From Pseudomonas sp. GM84 (GTDB lineage Bacteria > Pseudomonadota > Gammaproteobacteria > Pseudomonadales > Pseudomonadaceae): a stretch of DNA of 34,407 nucleotides. The notes under the pieces were generated by a model that was not told the DNA's origin, did no database searches, and saw nothing but the letters and a program-made list of their open reading frames with translations. Of the stretch, positions 1-8,688 are shown one piece after another. The number at the start of each line of letters is the position of its first letter. Position 1 is the first letter of the stretch. The stretch spans positions 1 to 34,407 of the forward strand of contig NZ_AKJC01000037.1 of the NCBI RefSeq assembly GCF_000282535.1, in the 5' to 3' direction. Both the position numbers and the translations under genes were made by a program.

Positions 1-133
1 GCGGCGCTCGATCTTACAGGCGCTGAAAACCTGTCGGCATGCACCTGTAGGCCAAACACGATTCGGATCCGTTCCTGATATTTCACTACTTGTTCGAAGT
101 TGTAACACCGCTTCCCCGCCGATTGCCTCCTTA

Positions 134-149
134 CTGAACACTCGTTTAG
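134..149. promoter_or_regulatory. Possible operator upstream of the aru-type operon
   Basis: CTGAAC-ACTC-GTTTAG is an imperfect palindrome (5 of 6 arm positions match) about 47 bases before the chosen start at 196. Such GAAC-N4-GTTT shapes resemble TetR-type fatty-acid regulator sites, but no regulator for this operon is present in the window. The rest of 1-195 shows no gene or convincing sigma70 promoter; a short open frame runs in from the left edge without recognisable content. Confidence 0.22.
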
Positions 150-195
150 CATGAGCCTCAGGTCTTACCCCCATCACAATAATTCGAGGCCCGTC

Positions 196-987
196 ATGAC
201 CGCTCCGTCGTCCCTACTCACGCAGGTTGAAGCCGGCGTCGCCTGGATCACCCTGAACCGCCCCGAGCAGCGCAACGCGCTGGACATTCCAACCCTGAAG
301 CAACTGCACGCCACCCTCGAGGCGTACAATACCGACCCGGCCGTGCGCGTGGTGGTGCTGACCGGCACTGGCCGCAGCTTCTGCGCCGGCGCGGACCTTG
401 CCGAATGGGCCGAGGCCGAAGCCCGTGGCGCCCTGGAAACCTACGGCTGGACCGAAACCGCCCACGCCCTGATGCAATGCCTGCACAGCCTGGACAAACC
501 CACCATCGCCGCCATCAACGGCACCGCCGTCGGCGCCGGCATGGACCTGTCGCTGTGCTGCGACCTGCGCCTGGCTGCCCAGTCGGCGCGCTTCAAGGCC
601 GGCTACACCAGCATGGCCTACTCGCCGGACGCCGGCGCCAGCTGGCACCTGCCACGGCTGATCGGCAGCGAACAGGCCAAGCGCCTGCTGTTCCTCGACG
701 AACTCTGGGGCGCCGAGCGCGCCCTGGCGGCCGGCCTGGTCGGTGAAGTGGTCGCCGACGACCAGCTGCCAACTGCCACCGCCGAACTGGCTGCGCGCCT
801 GGCCCAGGGCCCGACCTTCGCCTTCGCCCAGGCCAAGCGCCTGATCCGCGACGGCGCCTCGCGCACGCTTGCCGAGCAGCTCAGCGCAGAACTCGCTGCC
901 GGCCTGCTCTGCGGGCGCAGCGAAGACGGCGCCGAAGCCCTGCGCGCGGCCACGGAAAAACGCGCGCCACGCTTCACCGGCAAGTAA
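196..987 (+). CDS. Enoyl-CoA hydratase/isomerase (crotonase) family protein
   Basis: This 263-residue protein has the single-domain crotonase fold length. The oxyanion-hole segments are visible: FCAGADL near residues 62-68 and NGTAVGAGMDLSL near 108-120. The two glutamates of classical enoyl-CoA hydratase are not conserved: the first is Asp117 and the second aligns with Tyr137. An Asp is present at 145 in SPDAGASW, as in PaaG-type isomerases, so the reaction may be isomerisation or an unusual hydration. An in-frame ATG lies at 151, but 196 is preferred because GAGG at 186-189 precedes it by 6 bases. It is the first gene of an operon that continues with acyl-CoA dehydrogenase and acyl-CoA synthetase and ends with the arginine transaminase genes. 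From memory, P. aeruginosa has the same set (PA4976-PA4980). Family is sure; substrate is unknown. Confidence 0.9.
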   Translation: MTAPSSLLTQVEAGVAWITLNRPEQRNALDIPTLKQLHATLEAYNTDPAVRVVVLTGTGRSFCAGADLAEWAEAEARGALETYGWTETAHALMQCLHSLDKPTIAAINGTAVGAGMDLSLCCDLRLAAQSARFKAGYTSMAYSPDAGASWHLPRLIGSEQAKRLLFLDELWGAERALAAGLVGEVVADDQLPTATAELAARLAQGPTFAFAQAKRLIRDGASRTLAEQLSAELAAGLLCGRSEDGAEALRAATEKRAPRFTGK

Positions 988-1023
988 GCAATCACTCATT
1001 CCCCGGTTACCCAGGAACAGGCC

Positions 1024-2184
1024 ATGAATTTCCAACTGACCCAAGAACAAGAAATGTTGGTGGATGCCGTACGCAGCTTCGTCGCCAAGGAGCTGCTGCC
1101 CCATGAAGAGGCCGTGGACCGCGCCGACGAAGTCTCCCCGGAGCTTGCCGCGCAGATCCGTGGCAAGGCCATCGCCGCCGGCTTCTACGCGTTCAACATG
1201 CCCGAGGAAGTGGGGGGCGGTGGCCTCGACTACCTGTCCCAGGCCCTGATCGAACGCGAGCTGTCGAAAGTTTCCTGGGCCCTGCACGTGTTCGTCGCGC
1301 GGCCTTCGAAGATCCTCATGGCCTGCACCGGCCAGCAGGTCGAGGACTACCTGCTGCCGTGCATCCGTGGCGAGAAGACCGACTGCTTCGCCCTGACCGA
1401 ACCGGGCGCCGGCTCCGACGCCAACTCGATCAAGACCCGCGCCGTGCGCGAAGGCGACGACTTCGTCATCAACGGCAGCAAGCACTTCATCAGCCATGCC
1501 GGGCACGCCGACTTTGCCATCGTCTTCGCCGTCACCGACACCTATGAGCACAACGGCAAGAAGCGCAACGCCGTGACCGCGTTCCTGGTCGACCGTGGCA
1601 CCCCGGGCATGACCATCCGCCGCGGCCCGAAATGCGTGAGCAACCGTGGCTACCACACCTACGAGCTGTTCTTCGACGACTGCAAGGTGCCGGCCGCCAA
1701 GGTGCTCGGCGAAGTCGGCAAAGGCTGGGACGTGGCCAACGCCTGGCTGACCGCAGGCCGGGTGATGGTCGCTGCCAACTGCGTCGGCCAGGCCCAGCGC
1801 GCGCTGGATGTGTCGCTGCAATGGGCAGCCGACCGCAAGCAGTTCGGCCAGCCGATCGGCACCTACCAGGGCGTGTCGTTCAAGCTCGCCGACATGGCCA
1901 CGCAGATCCGCGCCGCCGAACTGCTGACCCTGCACACCGCCTGGAAGATGGACCAGGGCAGCATGACCGACGGCGAAGCCGGCATGGCCAAGCTGTTCGC
2001 CAGCGAAGTGCTCGGCAAGGTCGCCGACGAGGCGGTGCAGATCTACGGTGGCATGGGCCTGATGGACGAGGGGCCGGTCGAGCGCATCTGGCGCAACGCG
2101 CGGATCGAGCGGATCTGGGAAGGCACCTCGGAGATCCAGCGGCACATCATCTCCCGCGAACTGCTGCGCCCACTGTTGCGCTGA
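1024..2184 (+). CDS. Acyl-CoA dehydrogenase
   Basis: A full-length (386 residues) FAD-dependent acyl-CoA dehydrogenase. It has the N-terminal helical domain, the FAD/substrate strand FALTEPGAGSDANS, and the C-terminal IYGGMGLMDEGPVERIWR and IWEGTSEIQR blocks. Glu366 in WEGTSE is at the usual catalytic-base position. It would make a 2,3-enoyl-CoA and pass electrons to ETF. AGGAACAGG before the ATG serves as ribosome binding site. The gene sits 36 bases after the crotonase gene and 18 before the acyl-CoA synthetase gene, so the three can activate, desaturate and hydrate or isomerise one carboxylic acid. The acid is not shown by the sequence; 4-guanidinobutyrate or a related acid is an inference from the neighbours. 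Confidence 0.94.
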   Translation: MNFQLTQEQEMLVDAVRSFVAKELLPHEEAVDRADEVSPELAAQIRGKAIAAGFYAFNMPEEVGGGGLDYLSQALIERELSKVSWALHVFVARPSKILMACTGQQVEDYLLPCIRGEKTDCFALTEPGAGSDANSIKTRAVREGDDFVINGSKHFISHAGHADFAIVFAVTDTYEHNGKKRNAVTAFLVDRGTPGMTIRRGPKCVSNRGYHTYELFFDDCKVPAAKVLGEVGKGWDVANAWLTAGRVMVAANCVGQAQRALDVSLQWAADRKQFGQPIGTYQGVSFKLADMATQIRAAELLTLHTAWKMDQGSMTDGEAGMAKLFASEVLGKVADEAVQIYGGMGLMDEGPVERIWRNARIERIWEGTSEIQRHIISRELLRPLLR

Positions 2185-2202
2185 CCGGACCGGAGAATCG
2201 CC

Positions 2203-4302
2203 ATGTCGCAAGCCATTCGTGACAACCTCAAACGCCTGCTGGCACCCCGGCACCTGGCCTTCGTCGGCGGGCGCAGCATGGCCCGCGCGCTCAAGCGCTG
2301 CGCCGACGGCGGCTACCAGGGCCAGATGTGGCTGGTGAACCCGCAGCAGGACAGCATCGACGGCGTGCCCTGCGTGCGCAGCGTGGCCGAGCTGCCCTGC
2401 GCGCCAGACGCGGTGTTCATCGCCACCAACCGCGAACTGACCCTGACCTGTGTCGCCGAGCTCGCCGCCAAAGGCGCGGGCGGGGCGATCTGCTACGCCT
2501 CGGGCTTTGCCGAAAGCGGCGCCGAGGGCCAGGCCCTGCAACAGCAGCTGCTCGCCGCCGCCGGCGACATGGCGCTGCTCGGGCCCAACTGCTACGGCCT
2601 GCTCGACTACCTGCACAGTTCCGCCCTGTGGCCCGTGGCCCACGGCGGCAAGGCGGTGGAGAAGGGCGTGGCGGTGCTGACCCAGAGCGGCAACTTCGCC
2701 TACAACCTGTCGATGAGCGACCGTTCGCTGCCGGTGGCCTATATGGCCTCGGTCGGCAACCAGGCGCAGTTGGGCATCGCCGAGCTGATGGACGTGCTGC
2801 TCGACGAACCCCGCGTGACGGCCATCGGCCTGCACCTGGAAGGCCTGAAGAACGTGCCGGGCTTCGCTCGCGCGGCCCACAAGGCGCTGGAGAAGGGCAT
2901 CCCGATCATCGCGCTGAAGACCGGCGTGTCGCAGATCGGCGCCGAGCTGGCGCTCAGTCATACCAGCTCGCTGTCCGGCTCCGACGCCCTCTACGACAGC
3001 CTGTTCGAACGCCTTGGCGTGATCCGCGTCAGCGGCCCGGTCAGCTTCGTCGAAACCCTCAAGGCCGCCGCCTGCGGCAACCTGCCCAAGGGTGACAGCC
3101 TGATCGCGCTGGCCTGCTCGGGCGGCGATGCGGGGCTGATCGCCGACTACTCGGAATGCAATCAGCTGCGCCTGCCTGCCCTCGACGCTGGCCAGGTCGA
3201 GGAACTGGCCCAGGTGCTGCCGGCCTACGCCAACCTGGTCAACCCGCTGGACTTCACCACGGCGATCTGGGGCGACGGACCGGCCAAGCAACGCATGCTC
3301 GACAGTGCCCTGCGCAGCGACGCCGACGCCGCGATGCTGGTGCTGGACTACCCCGCCGAATTCACCGGCGAGCGCAAGGAGTGCGACCTGCTGCTGGAGC
3401 TGTACTGCGCGGCGCTCAAGCGCCACGGCAAGACCGGCTTCGTCACCTCGGCCTTCCCCGAGCTGCTGCCGGCCAGCGCCCGCGAGCGCTTGCACGCTGC
3501 CGGTGTACCGGCGCTGCAAGGTGTAGAGGATGGCCTGGCAGCGTGGGGCCGGGTGGCCCGCTACGCGCAGAAACGTCAGGCCTTGCTGGCGCTGGGCGAG
3601 TCGGCGCTGGTGCCGCTGTGCCCGCAGGCGCTTGCCGGTGACAGTCAGCTGCTCAACGAGTGGGAATCGAAACAGGCCCTGCGTGGCTTCGGCTTGCCCA
3701 TCCCGAATGGCGTGTTGAGCAGCCCGCAGAACGCGCTGGCCGATGCCCGCAAGGTCGGCTTCCCGCTGGTGCTCAAGGCAGTCAGCGCGCAGTTGCCGCA
3801 CAAGACCGAGGCCGGTGCCGTGGCGCTGAACCTTGGCGACGAGGCGGCGCTCGGGCGCGCACTGGAGCAGATGCGCACACGCATTGCGGCCTACGCGCCA
3901 GAGGTTCCCTTCAACCAGGTCCTGCTTGAACCCATGGCCGGTGCGCCACTGGCCGAGCTGATCGTCGGCATCAAGCGCGAGCCGGACTTCGGCCTGGCGC
4001 TGGTGATCGGCGCGGGCGGCATCCTCGTCGAGCTGCTCAAGGACAGCAAAAGCCTGCTGCTGCCGACCACCGACGGCGCCATCCGCAATGCCGTGCTCGG
4101 CCTGCGCAGCGCGGCGTTGCTGCAGGGCTTTCGTGGCAAGCCGGCAGCGGACCTGGACGCGCTGGTCGCGGCCATCCGTGCCGTGGCCGACTACGCCTGC
4201 GAGAACGCCAGCCAGCTTTTGGAGCTGGATGTGAACCCATTGATGGTCGGTGCCACCGGCACCACCGCGGTCGATGCCTTGATCCGCCTCGGCCAGGTGT
4301 AA
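2203..4302 (+). CDS. NDP-forming acyl-CoA synthetase (acetate-CoA ligase ADP-forming family)
   Basis: The 699-residue protein has the layout of the fused ADP-forming acyl-CoA synthetases: a CoA-binding Rossmann domain (about 10-140), succinyl-CoA-ligase-like domains (about 150-460) and a C-terminal ATP-grasp domain (about 480-695). The phospho-histidine motif is clear, SHTSSLSGSD, with His253. The ATP-grasp part shows FPLVLKAVSAQLPHKTEAGAV and ends in LELDVNPLMV. It would convert an acid, ATP and CoA into acyl-CoA, ADP and phosphate through an acyl phosphate and phosphohistidine. GGAG at 2192-2195 supports the start. It lies directly before aruI and is presumably co-transcribed. Its substrate is not known to me; it is the most telling sign that a CoA route is tied to the arginine pathway. 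Confidence 0.93.
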   Translation: MSQAIRDNLKRLLAPRHLAFVGGRSMARALKRCADGGYQGQMWLVNPQQDSIDGVPCVRSVAELPCAPDAVFIATNRELTLTCVAELAAKGAGGAICYASGFAESGAEGQALQQQLLAAAGDMALLGPNCYGLLDYLHSSALWPVAHGGKAVEKGVAVLTQSGNFAYNLSMSDRSLPVAYMASVGNQAQLGIAELMDVLLDEPRVTAIGLHLEGLKNVPGFARAAHKALEKGIPIIALKTGVSQIGAELALSHTSSLSGSDALYDSLFERLGVIRVSGPVSFVETLKAAACGNLPKGDSLIALACSGGDAGLIADYSECNQLRLPALDAGQVEELAQVLPAYANLVNPLDFTTAIWGDGPAKQRMLDSALRSDADAAMLVLDYPAEFTGERKECDLLLELYCAALKRHGKTGFVTSAFPELLPASARERLHAAGVPALQGVEDGLAAWGRVARYAQKRQALLALGESALVPLCPQALAGDSQLLNEWESKQALRGFGLPIPNGVLSSPQNALADARKVGFPLVLKAVSAQLPHKTEAGAVALNLGDEAALGRALEQMRTRIAAYAPEVPFNQVLLEPMAGAPLAELIVGIKREPDFGLALVIGAGGILVELLKDSKSLLLPTTDGAIRNAVLGLRSAALLQGFRGKPAADLDALVAAIRAVADYACENASQLLELDVNPLMVGATGTTAVDALIRLGQV

Positions 4303-4312
4303 GGATATGAAC

Positions 4313-5920
4313 ATGACGAACCAAACACTGACCGGTGGCCAGGCGCTGGTGCGCCTGCTGGCCAACTACGGGGTCGATACCGTCTTCGGTATTCCCGGTG
4401 TACATACCCTGGAGCTGTATCGCGGCCTGCCCGGCAGTGGCATCCGCCACGTACTGACGCGCCACGAGCAGGGCGCCGGCTTCATGGCCGACGGCTATGC
4501 CCGGGTCAGCGGCAAGCCGGGGGTGTGCTTCATCATCACCGGCCCCGGCGTGACCAACGCGGCCACCGCCATCGGCCAGGCCTATGCCGACTCGATCCCG
4601 ATGCTGGTGATCTCCAGCGTCAACCACACCGCGAGCCTGGGCAAAGGCTGGGGCTGCCTGCACGAGACCCAGGACCAGCGCGCCATGACCGCGCCGATCA
4701 CCGCTTTCTCGGCCGTGGCCCTGAAGGCCGAAGACCTGCCCGAGCTGATCGCCCGCGCCTACGCCGTGTTCGACAGCGATCGCCCGCGCCCGGTCCATAT
4801 CTCGGTGCCGCTGGACGTGCTGGCGGCGCCGGTGGCGCGGGACTGGAGCAATGAAGTGGTGCGTCGTCCCGCTCGCGGCCCGGCCAATGCCGAGAGCCTG
4901 GAACAGGCCGCCAGCAAGCTGGCGGCAGCCAAGCGTCCGATGATCATCGCCGGCGGTGGCGCGCTGCAGGCGGGTGCTGAGCTTCAGCTGTTGAGCAAGC
5001 GCCTGGCCGCGCCGTTCTTCACCAGCGTCGCCGGCAAAGGGCTGGCGCCGCTGGACTCGCCACTCAACGCCGGCTCCACCTTGTGCGTGGAAGCGGGCTG
5101 GGACCTGATCGCCGAGGCCGATGTGGTGCTGGCGGTCGGCACCGAAATGGCCGATACCGACTTCTGGCGCGAGCGCCTGCCACTGAACGGCGAGCTGCTG
5201 CGGGTGGATATCGACCCACGCAAGTTCAACGACTTCTACCCCTGCGCGGTGGCGTTGCACGGCGACGCCCGGCAGACCGTGGCGGCGCTGCTCGAACAGC
5301 TGCCGGACAGCGTCCGTGATGCCACCCAGGCCAGTGCTGCGGTGGCGCGTCTGCGCAGCGCCGTGCAGGCGAGCCATGGCCCCTTGCAGTCGATCCACCA
5401 GTCCATCCTGGCCCGGATCGCCGCAGAGCTGCCGGACAATGCCTTCATCAGCACCGACATGACCCAGCTGGCCTACACCGGCAACTACGTCTTCAACAGC
5501 CGGGCGCCGCGCAGCTGGCTGCACCCGACCGGCTACGGCACCCTCGGCTACGGCCTGCCGGCGGGAATCGGCGGGATGTTCGGCAGTGCCGACCGCCCGG
5601 GCCTGGTGTTGGTCGGTGACGGTGGCTTCCTCTATACGGCGCAGGAACTGGCCACCGCCGTCGAGGAGCTGGACCGCCCGCTGGTGGTGCTGCTGTGGAA
5701 CAACGACGCCCTCGGCCAAATCCGCGACGACATGCTCAACCTGGACATCGAGCCCATCGGCGTACTGCCGCGCAACCCGGACTTCGCCGGCCTTGCCCGC
5801 GCGTTCGGCTGCACGGTGGCCGAGCCGCAGAGCCTCGACGAACTGCAACGGGACCTGCGCGGCGGCTTCGCCCGCAACGGCGTGACCCTGATCGAGCTCA
5901 AGCACGCCTGCGCGCGCTGA
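4313..5920 (+). CDS. aruI: 5-guanidino-2-oxopentanoate (2-ketoarginine) decarboxylase AruI
   Basis: A thiamine-diphosphate enzyme of 535 residues with the three acetolactate-synthase-like domains. The N-terminal part has FGIPGVHTLELYRGL and RHEQGAGFMADGYAR, where Glu52 is the cofactor-activating glutamate. The C-terminal part has the GDGGF...NND diphosphate/Mg motif starting near residue 435. In the arginine transaminase pathway it decarboxylates 5-guanidino-2-oxopentanoate to 4-guanidinobutyraldehyde. The neighbouring aruH-type aminotransferase supports that role over acetolactate synthase, which would normally have a small subunit gene beside it. ATG 4313 is preferred to ATG 4307 because AAGGA at 4301-4305 is then 7 bases away. 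A general TPP decarboxylase is the alternative. Confidence 0.9.
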   Translation: MTNQTLTGGQALVRLLANYGVDTVFGIPGVHTLELYRGLPGSGIRHVLTRHEQGAGFMADGYARVSGKPGVCFIITGPGVTNAATAIGQAYADSIPMLVISSVNHTASLGKGWGCLHETQDQRAMTAPITAFSAVALKAEDLPELIARAYAVFDSDRPRPVHISVPLDVLAAPVARDWSNEVVRRPARGPANAESLEQAASKLAAAKRPMIIAGGGALQAGAELQLLSKRLAAPFFTSVAGKGLAPLDSPLNAGSTLCVEAGWDLIAEADVVLAVGTEMADTDFWRERLPLNGELLRVDIDPRKFNDFYPCAVALHGDARQTVAALLEQLPDSVRDATQASAAVARLRSAVQASHGPLQSIHQSILARIAAELPDNAFISTDMTQLAYTGNYVFNSRAPRSWLHPTGYGTLGYGLPAGIGGMFGSADRPGLVLVGDGGFLYTAQELATAVEELDRPLVVLLWNNDALGQIRDDMLNLDIEPIGVLPRNPDFAGLARAFGCTVAEPQSLDELQRDLRGGFARNGVTLIELKHACAR

Positions 5921-5948
5921 GCCCATCCCGCACAACAGGATACTTGCC

Positions 5949-7139
5949 ATGCGTTTTTCTTCATTGACCCAACGGATCGCCGGTGACGGCGCTGCTGCCT
6001 GGGAGATCCACTACCGCGCCCTGGCCATGCTCGAACAGGGCCGCGACGTGCTGCTGCTTTCGGTCGGCGACCCGGACTTCGACACCCCGGCGCCCATTGT
6101 CCAGGCGGCAGTGGACAGCCTGCAGGCCGGGCACACCCATTATTCCGATGTGCGCGGCAAGCGCCGCCTGCGCGAGGCCATCGCCCGCCGTCACCAGCAA
6201 CGCAGCGGCCAGGCGGTGACAGCCGACCAGGTCACGGTACTGGCCGGGGCGCAGTGCGCGCTGTTCTGCGTGGCGCAGTGCGTGCTGGAGCCGGGCGACG
6301 AGGTGATCGTCGCCGAGCCGATGTATGTCACCTATGAAGCGGTGTTCGGCGCCTGCGGTGCCAAGGTCGTGCCGGTGCCGGTGCGTTCGGAGCACGGTTT
6401 TCGCGTCCAGCCCGAAGACGTCGCGGCGCGCATCACCCCGCGCACCCGCGCCCTGGCGCTGAACAGCCCGCACAACCCCTCCGGCGCGAGCCTGCCGCGC
6501 AGCACCTGGGAGGCCCTGGCGGAACTGTGTATCGCCCATGACTTGTGGCTGATCAGCGACGAGGTGTACAGCGAGCTGCTGTTCGACGGCGAGCACATCA
6601 GCCCCGCCAGCCTGCCGGGCATGGCCGAGCGCACGGCGACGCTGAACAGCCTGTCCAAGTCCCATGCGATGACTGGCTGGCGGGTTGGCTGGGTGGTCGG
6701 CTCGCCGGCGCTGGCCGCGCACCTGGAAAACCTGGCGCTGTGCATGCTCTACGGCTCGCCGGATTTCATCCAGGATGCTGCGGTGGCCGCCCTGGAGCTG
6801 CAGTTGCCGGAGCTGGCCGCTATGCGCGAAGCCTACCGTCAGCGCCGCGACCTGGTGTGCGCAAGCCTTGCCGACTGCCCAGGCGTGCGTGCGCTCAAGC
6901 CCGATGGCGGGATGTTCGTGATGGTCGATATCCGCGAGACCGGGCTCAGCGCGCAGGACTTTTCCAATCGCCTGCTCGATCTGCATGGCGTGTCGGTGCT
7001 GGCGGGTGAAGCCTTCGGGCCGAGTGCGGCCGGGCATATCCGCCTGGGCCTGGTGCTCGGTGCCGAACCCCTGCGCGAGGCCTGCCGACGTATCGCCCTG
7101 TGTGCCAGCGAGCTGATGGAGGCGCAGCGCAATGCGTGA
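5949..7139 (+). CDS. aruH: Arginine:pyruvate transaminase AruH
   Basis: A 396-residue fold-type I, class I/II aminotransferase. It has SVGDPDFDTP, NSPHNPSGA, ISDEVYSELLFDG and the PLP lysine Lys237 in LNSLSKSHAMTGWRVGW, with a later arginine in HIRLGL that would bind the carboxylate. AruH moves the alpha-amino group of L-arginine to pyruvate, giving 5-guanidino-2-oxopentanoate, which the gene just upstream (aruI) would decarboxylate. The pairing with aruI is the main reason for this specific name. The start has AGGATA 8 bases upstream. The gene overlaps the next by 8 bases, so translation is probably coupled. Confidence 0.9.
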   Translation: MRFSSLTQRIAGDGAAAWEIHYRALAMLEQGRDVLLLSVGDPDFDTPAPIVQAAVDSLQAGHTHYSDVRGKRRLREAIARRHQQRSGQAVTADQVTVLAGAQCALFCVAQCVLEPGDEVIVAEPMYVTYEAVFGACGAKVVPVPVRSEHGFRVQPEDVAARITPRTRALALNSPHNPSGASLPRSTWEALAELCIAHDLWLISDEVYSELLFDGEHISPASLPGMAERTATLNSLSKSHAMTGWRVGWVVGSPALAAHLENLALCMLYGSPDFIQDAAVAALELQLPELAAMREAYRQRRDLVCASLADCPGVRALKPDGGMFVMVDIRETGLSAQDFSNRLLDLHGVSVLAGEAFGPSAAGHIRLGLVLGAEPLREACRRIALCASELMEAQRNA

Positions 7140-8547
7140 ATACAGCCGCTTGTTCATCAATGGCCGCTGGCAGCAGCCGGTGGGGCAGGGCATGGCCGAG
7201 GTGATCGACCCGGCCAGCGAGGCGGTGGCCGGCAAGGTGCCGCTGGGTAACGAAGAGGATGTGAACCGGGCGGTCGACGCGGCGCGCAGGGCGTTCAACG
7301 ACTGGTCGCGCACCTCATCCCGCGTACGTGCCGGATTCATTCGTGACCTGGTCGAACAGCTCAAGGGACGTGCCGACGAGATGGCCGGCGTGATCACCGC
7401 CGAGCTGGGCATGCCGGTGCAGTGGTGCCGGTCGGTGCAGGTCGACGGGCCGATTGCCGGGCTCGAGCAGTACATCGAGTTGGCCGGCTTGATGGACGAG
7501 GTGCGGGAGGTTGGCAACTCGCGGGTGTACCGCGAGGCGGTGGGCGTGTGTGCGTTCATCAATCCCTGGAACTACCCGCTGCACCAACTGATCGGCAAGC
7601 TGGCCCCGGCCTTGGCCGCCGGCTGCACGGTAGTGGTCAAGCCAAGTCAGGAAACCCCGCTGCATGCGTTCTTGCTGGCCGAGATGATCGAGGCCATCGG
7701 GCTGCCGGCCGGGGTGTTCAACCTGGTCAGCGGGCCGGGGTCGAAGGTGGGTGAGGCGCTGGCGCGGCATCCGCAGGTGGACATGGTTTCGTTTACCGGC
7801 TCGACCGGTGCCGGTGTGCGGGTTTCCCAGGCGGCGGCGCCGTCGGTGAAGCGCGTGTGCCTGGAACTGGGGGGCAAGTCGCCGTTGCTGATCACGGCTG
7901 ATGCGGACCTTGAGGCGGCGGTGCGCTATGGCGTGCAGGACGTGATGATCAACTCCGGGCAGACCTGCACGGCGCTGACTCGGATGCTGTTGCCGGCGTC
8001 GCGTTATGCCGAGGCGCTGGAGATTGCCGTGGACGAGGCGCGTGGGTTGGTGATGGGTGACCCGCAGGATCCGCGCAGTTTCCTCGGGCCGATGTGTTCG
8101 GCGGGGCAGCGGCGTACGGTGCAGGAATACATTCGGGTCGGGCTGGAGGAGGGGGCGCGGCTGTTGTGTGGTGGGGGGACGGCGCCGGGGTTCGAACGCG
8201 GGTTCTATGTGCCGCCGACGATTTTTGCTGATGTGAACAACCGGATGCGTATTGCCCAGGAGGAGATCTTTGGGCCGGTGTTGTGCCTGATTCCTTATGG
8301 CGATGAGGCTGAGGGGATTTCGTTGGCCAACGATTCGCCGTTTGGGCTTTCCAGTGCGGTGTGGGCAGGGAGCAGGGACAAGGCGTTGCAGCTGGCGCGG
8401 CAAATGCGAGCGGGGCAGTGCTTCGTCAATGGTGGGGCGTTCAACTACCAGGCGCCGTTTGGGGGGTATAAGCAGTCGGGGAATGGGCGGGAATGGGGTG
8501 AAGAGGGGTTGGGCGAGTTTGTCGAGACCAAGGCCATTCAGTTGTAG
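7132..8547 (+). CDS. NAD(P)-dependent aldehyde dehydrogenase, probably for 4-guanidinobutyraldehyde
   Basis: A 471-residue aldehyde dehydrogenase with NPWNYPLHQL, the glutamate motif LELGGKSP, the nucleophile Cys279 in NSGQTC and [10 protein letters not shown]. Placed right after aruH with an 8-base overlap, it is the obvious candidate to oxidise 4-guanidinobutyraldehyde from AruI to 4-guanidinobutyrate. That specific substrate is inferred; the enzyme family is broad, and KauB-type enzymes do this step elsewhere. The last third of the gene (from about 7740) uses many more G- and T-ending codons (GGG, TTT, GTG) than the rest of the operon. Its 3' end has been copied downstream: bases 8322-8388 recur at 8771-8837, and the stop-codon region recurs at 8835-8840. 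Confidence 0.92.
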   Translation: MREYSRLFINGRWQQPVGQGMAEVIDPASEAVAGKVPLGNEEDVNRAVDAARRAFNDWSRTSSRVRAGFIRDLVEQLKGRADEMAGVITAELGMPVQWCRSVQVDGPIAGLEQYIELAGLMDEVREVGNSRVYREAVGVCAFINPWNYPLHQLIGKLAPALAAGCTVVVKPSQETPLHAFLLAEMIEAIGLPAGVFNLVSGPGSKVGEALARHPQVDMVSFTGSTGAGVRVSQAAAPSVKRVCLELGGKSPLLITADADLEAAVRYGVQDVMINSGQTCTALTRMLLPASRYAEALEIAVDEARGLVMGDPQDPRSFLGPMCSAGQRRTVQEYIRVGLEEGARLLCGGGTAPGFERGFYVPPTIFADVNNRMRIAQEEIFGPVLCLIPYGDEAEGISLANDSPFGLSSAVWAGSRDKALQLARQMRAGQCFVNGGAFNYQAPFGGYKQSGNGREWGEEGLGEFVETKAIQL

Positions 8548-8590
8548 TGCCTTGCAGACCATCAGTGATGTATTGACTGGGTCGGCCTCT

Positions 8591-8672
8591 TCGCGGGACA
8601 AGCCCGCTCCCACAGGAGCGCCGCAATCTGCGGATCCTGGGCAGAACCTATGGGAGCGGGCTTGTCCCGCGA
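8591..8672. repeat. REP pair (REPIN) in copy A
   Basis: Two REP sequences face each other: TCGCGGGACAAGCCCGC at 8591-8607 and its reverse complement ending at 8672. Between them is a small hairpin, CCGCA-ATC-TGCGG at 8621-8633. Such pairs are non-autonomous elements spread by RAYT transposases and can also act as bidirectional terminators. Confidence 0.88.
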
Positions 8673-8688
8673 AAGGGCCGGCCCAGGC

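Noticed and set aside
1..153. A short + strand frame open from the left edge to about 153
   Set aside because: Its translation has no recognisable content and the codon pattern is unlike the neighbouring genes; it could be a gene end, but I cannot support that.
214..4365. A 1383-codon open frame on the minus strand opposite the first three genes
   Set aside because: It is antisense to three genes with clear motifs; its translation is repetitive in Gln, Ala, Val and His with no domain, a common effect of GC-rich third positions.
4313..5920. Acetolactate synthase large subunit
   Set aside because: No small subunit gene is beside it, and the adjacent aruH-type aminotransferase and aldehyde dehydrogenase fit 2-ketoarginine decarboxylase better.
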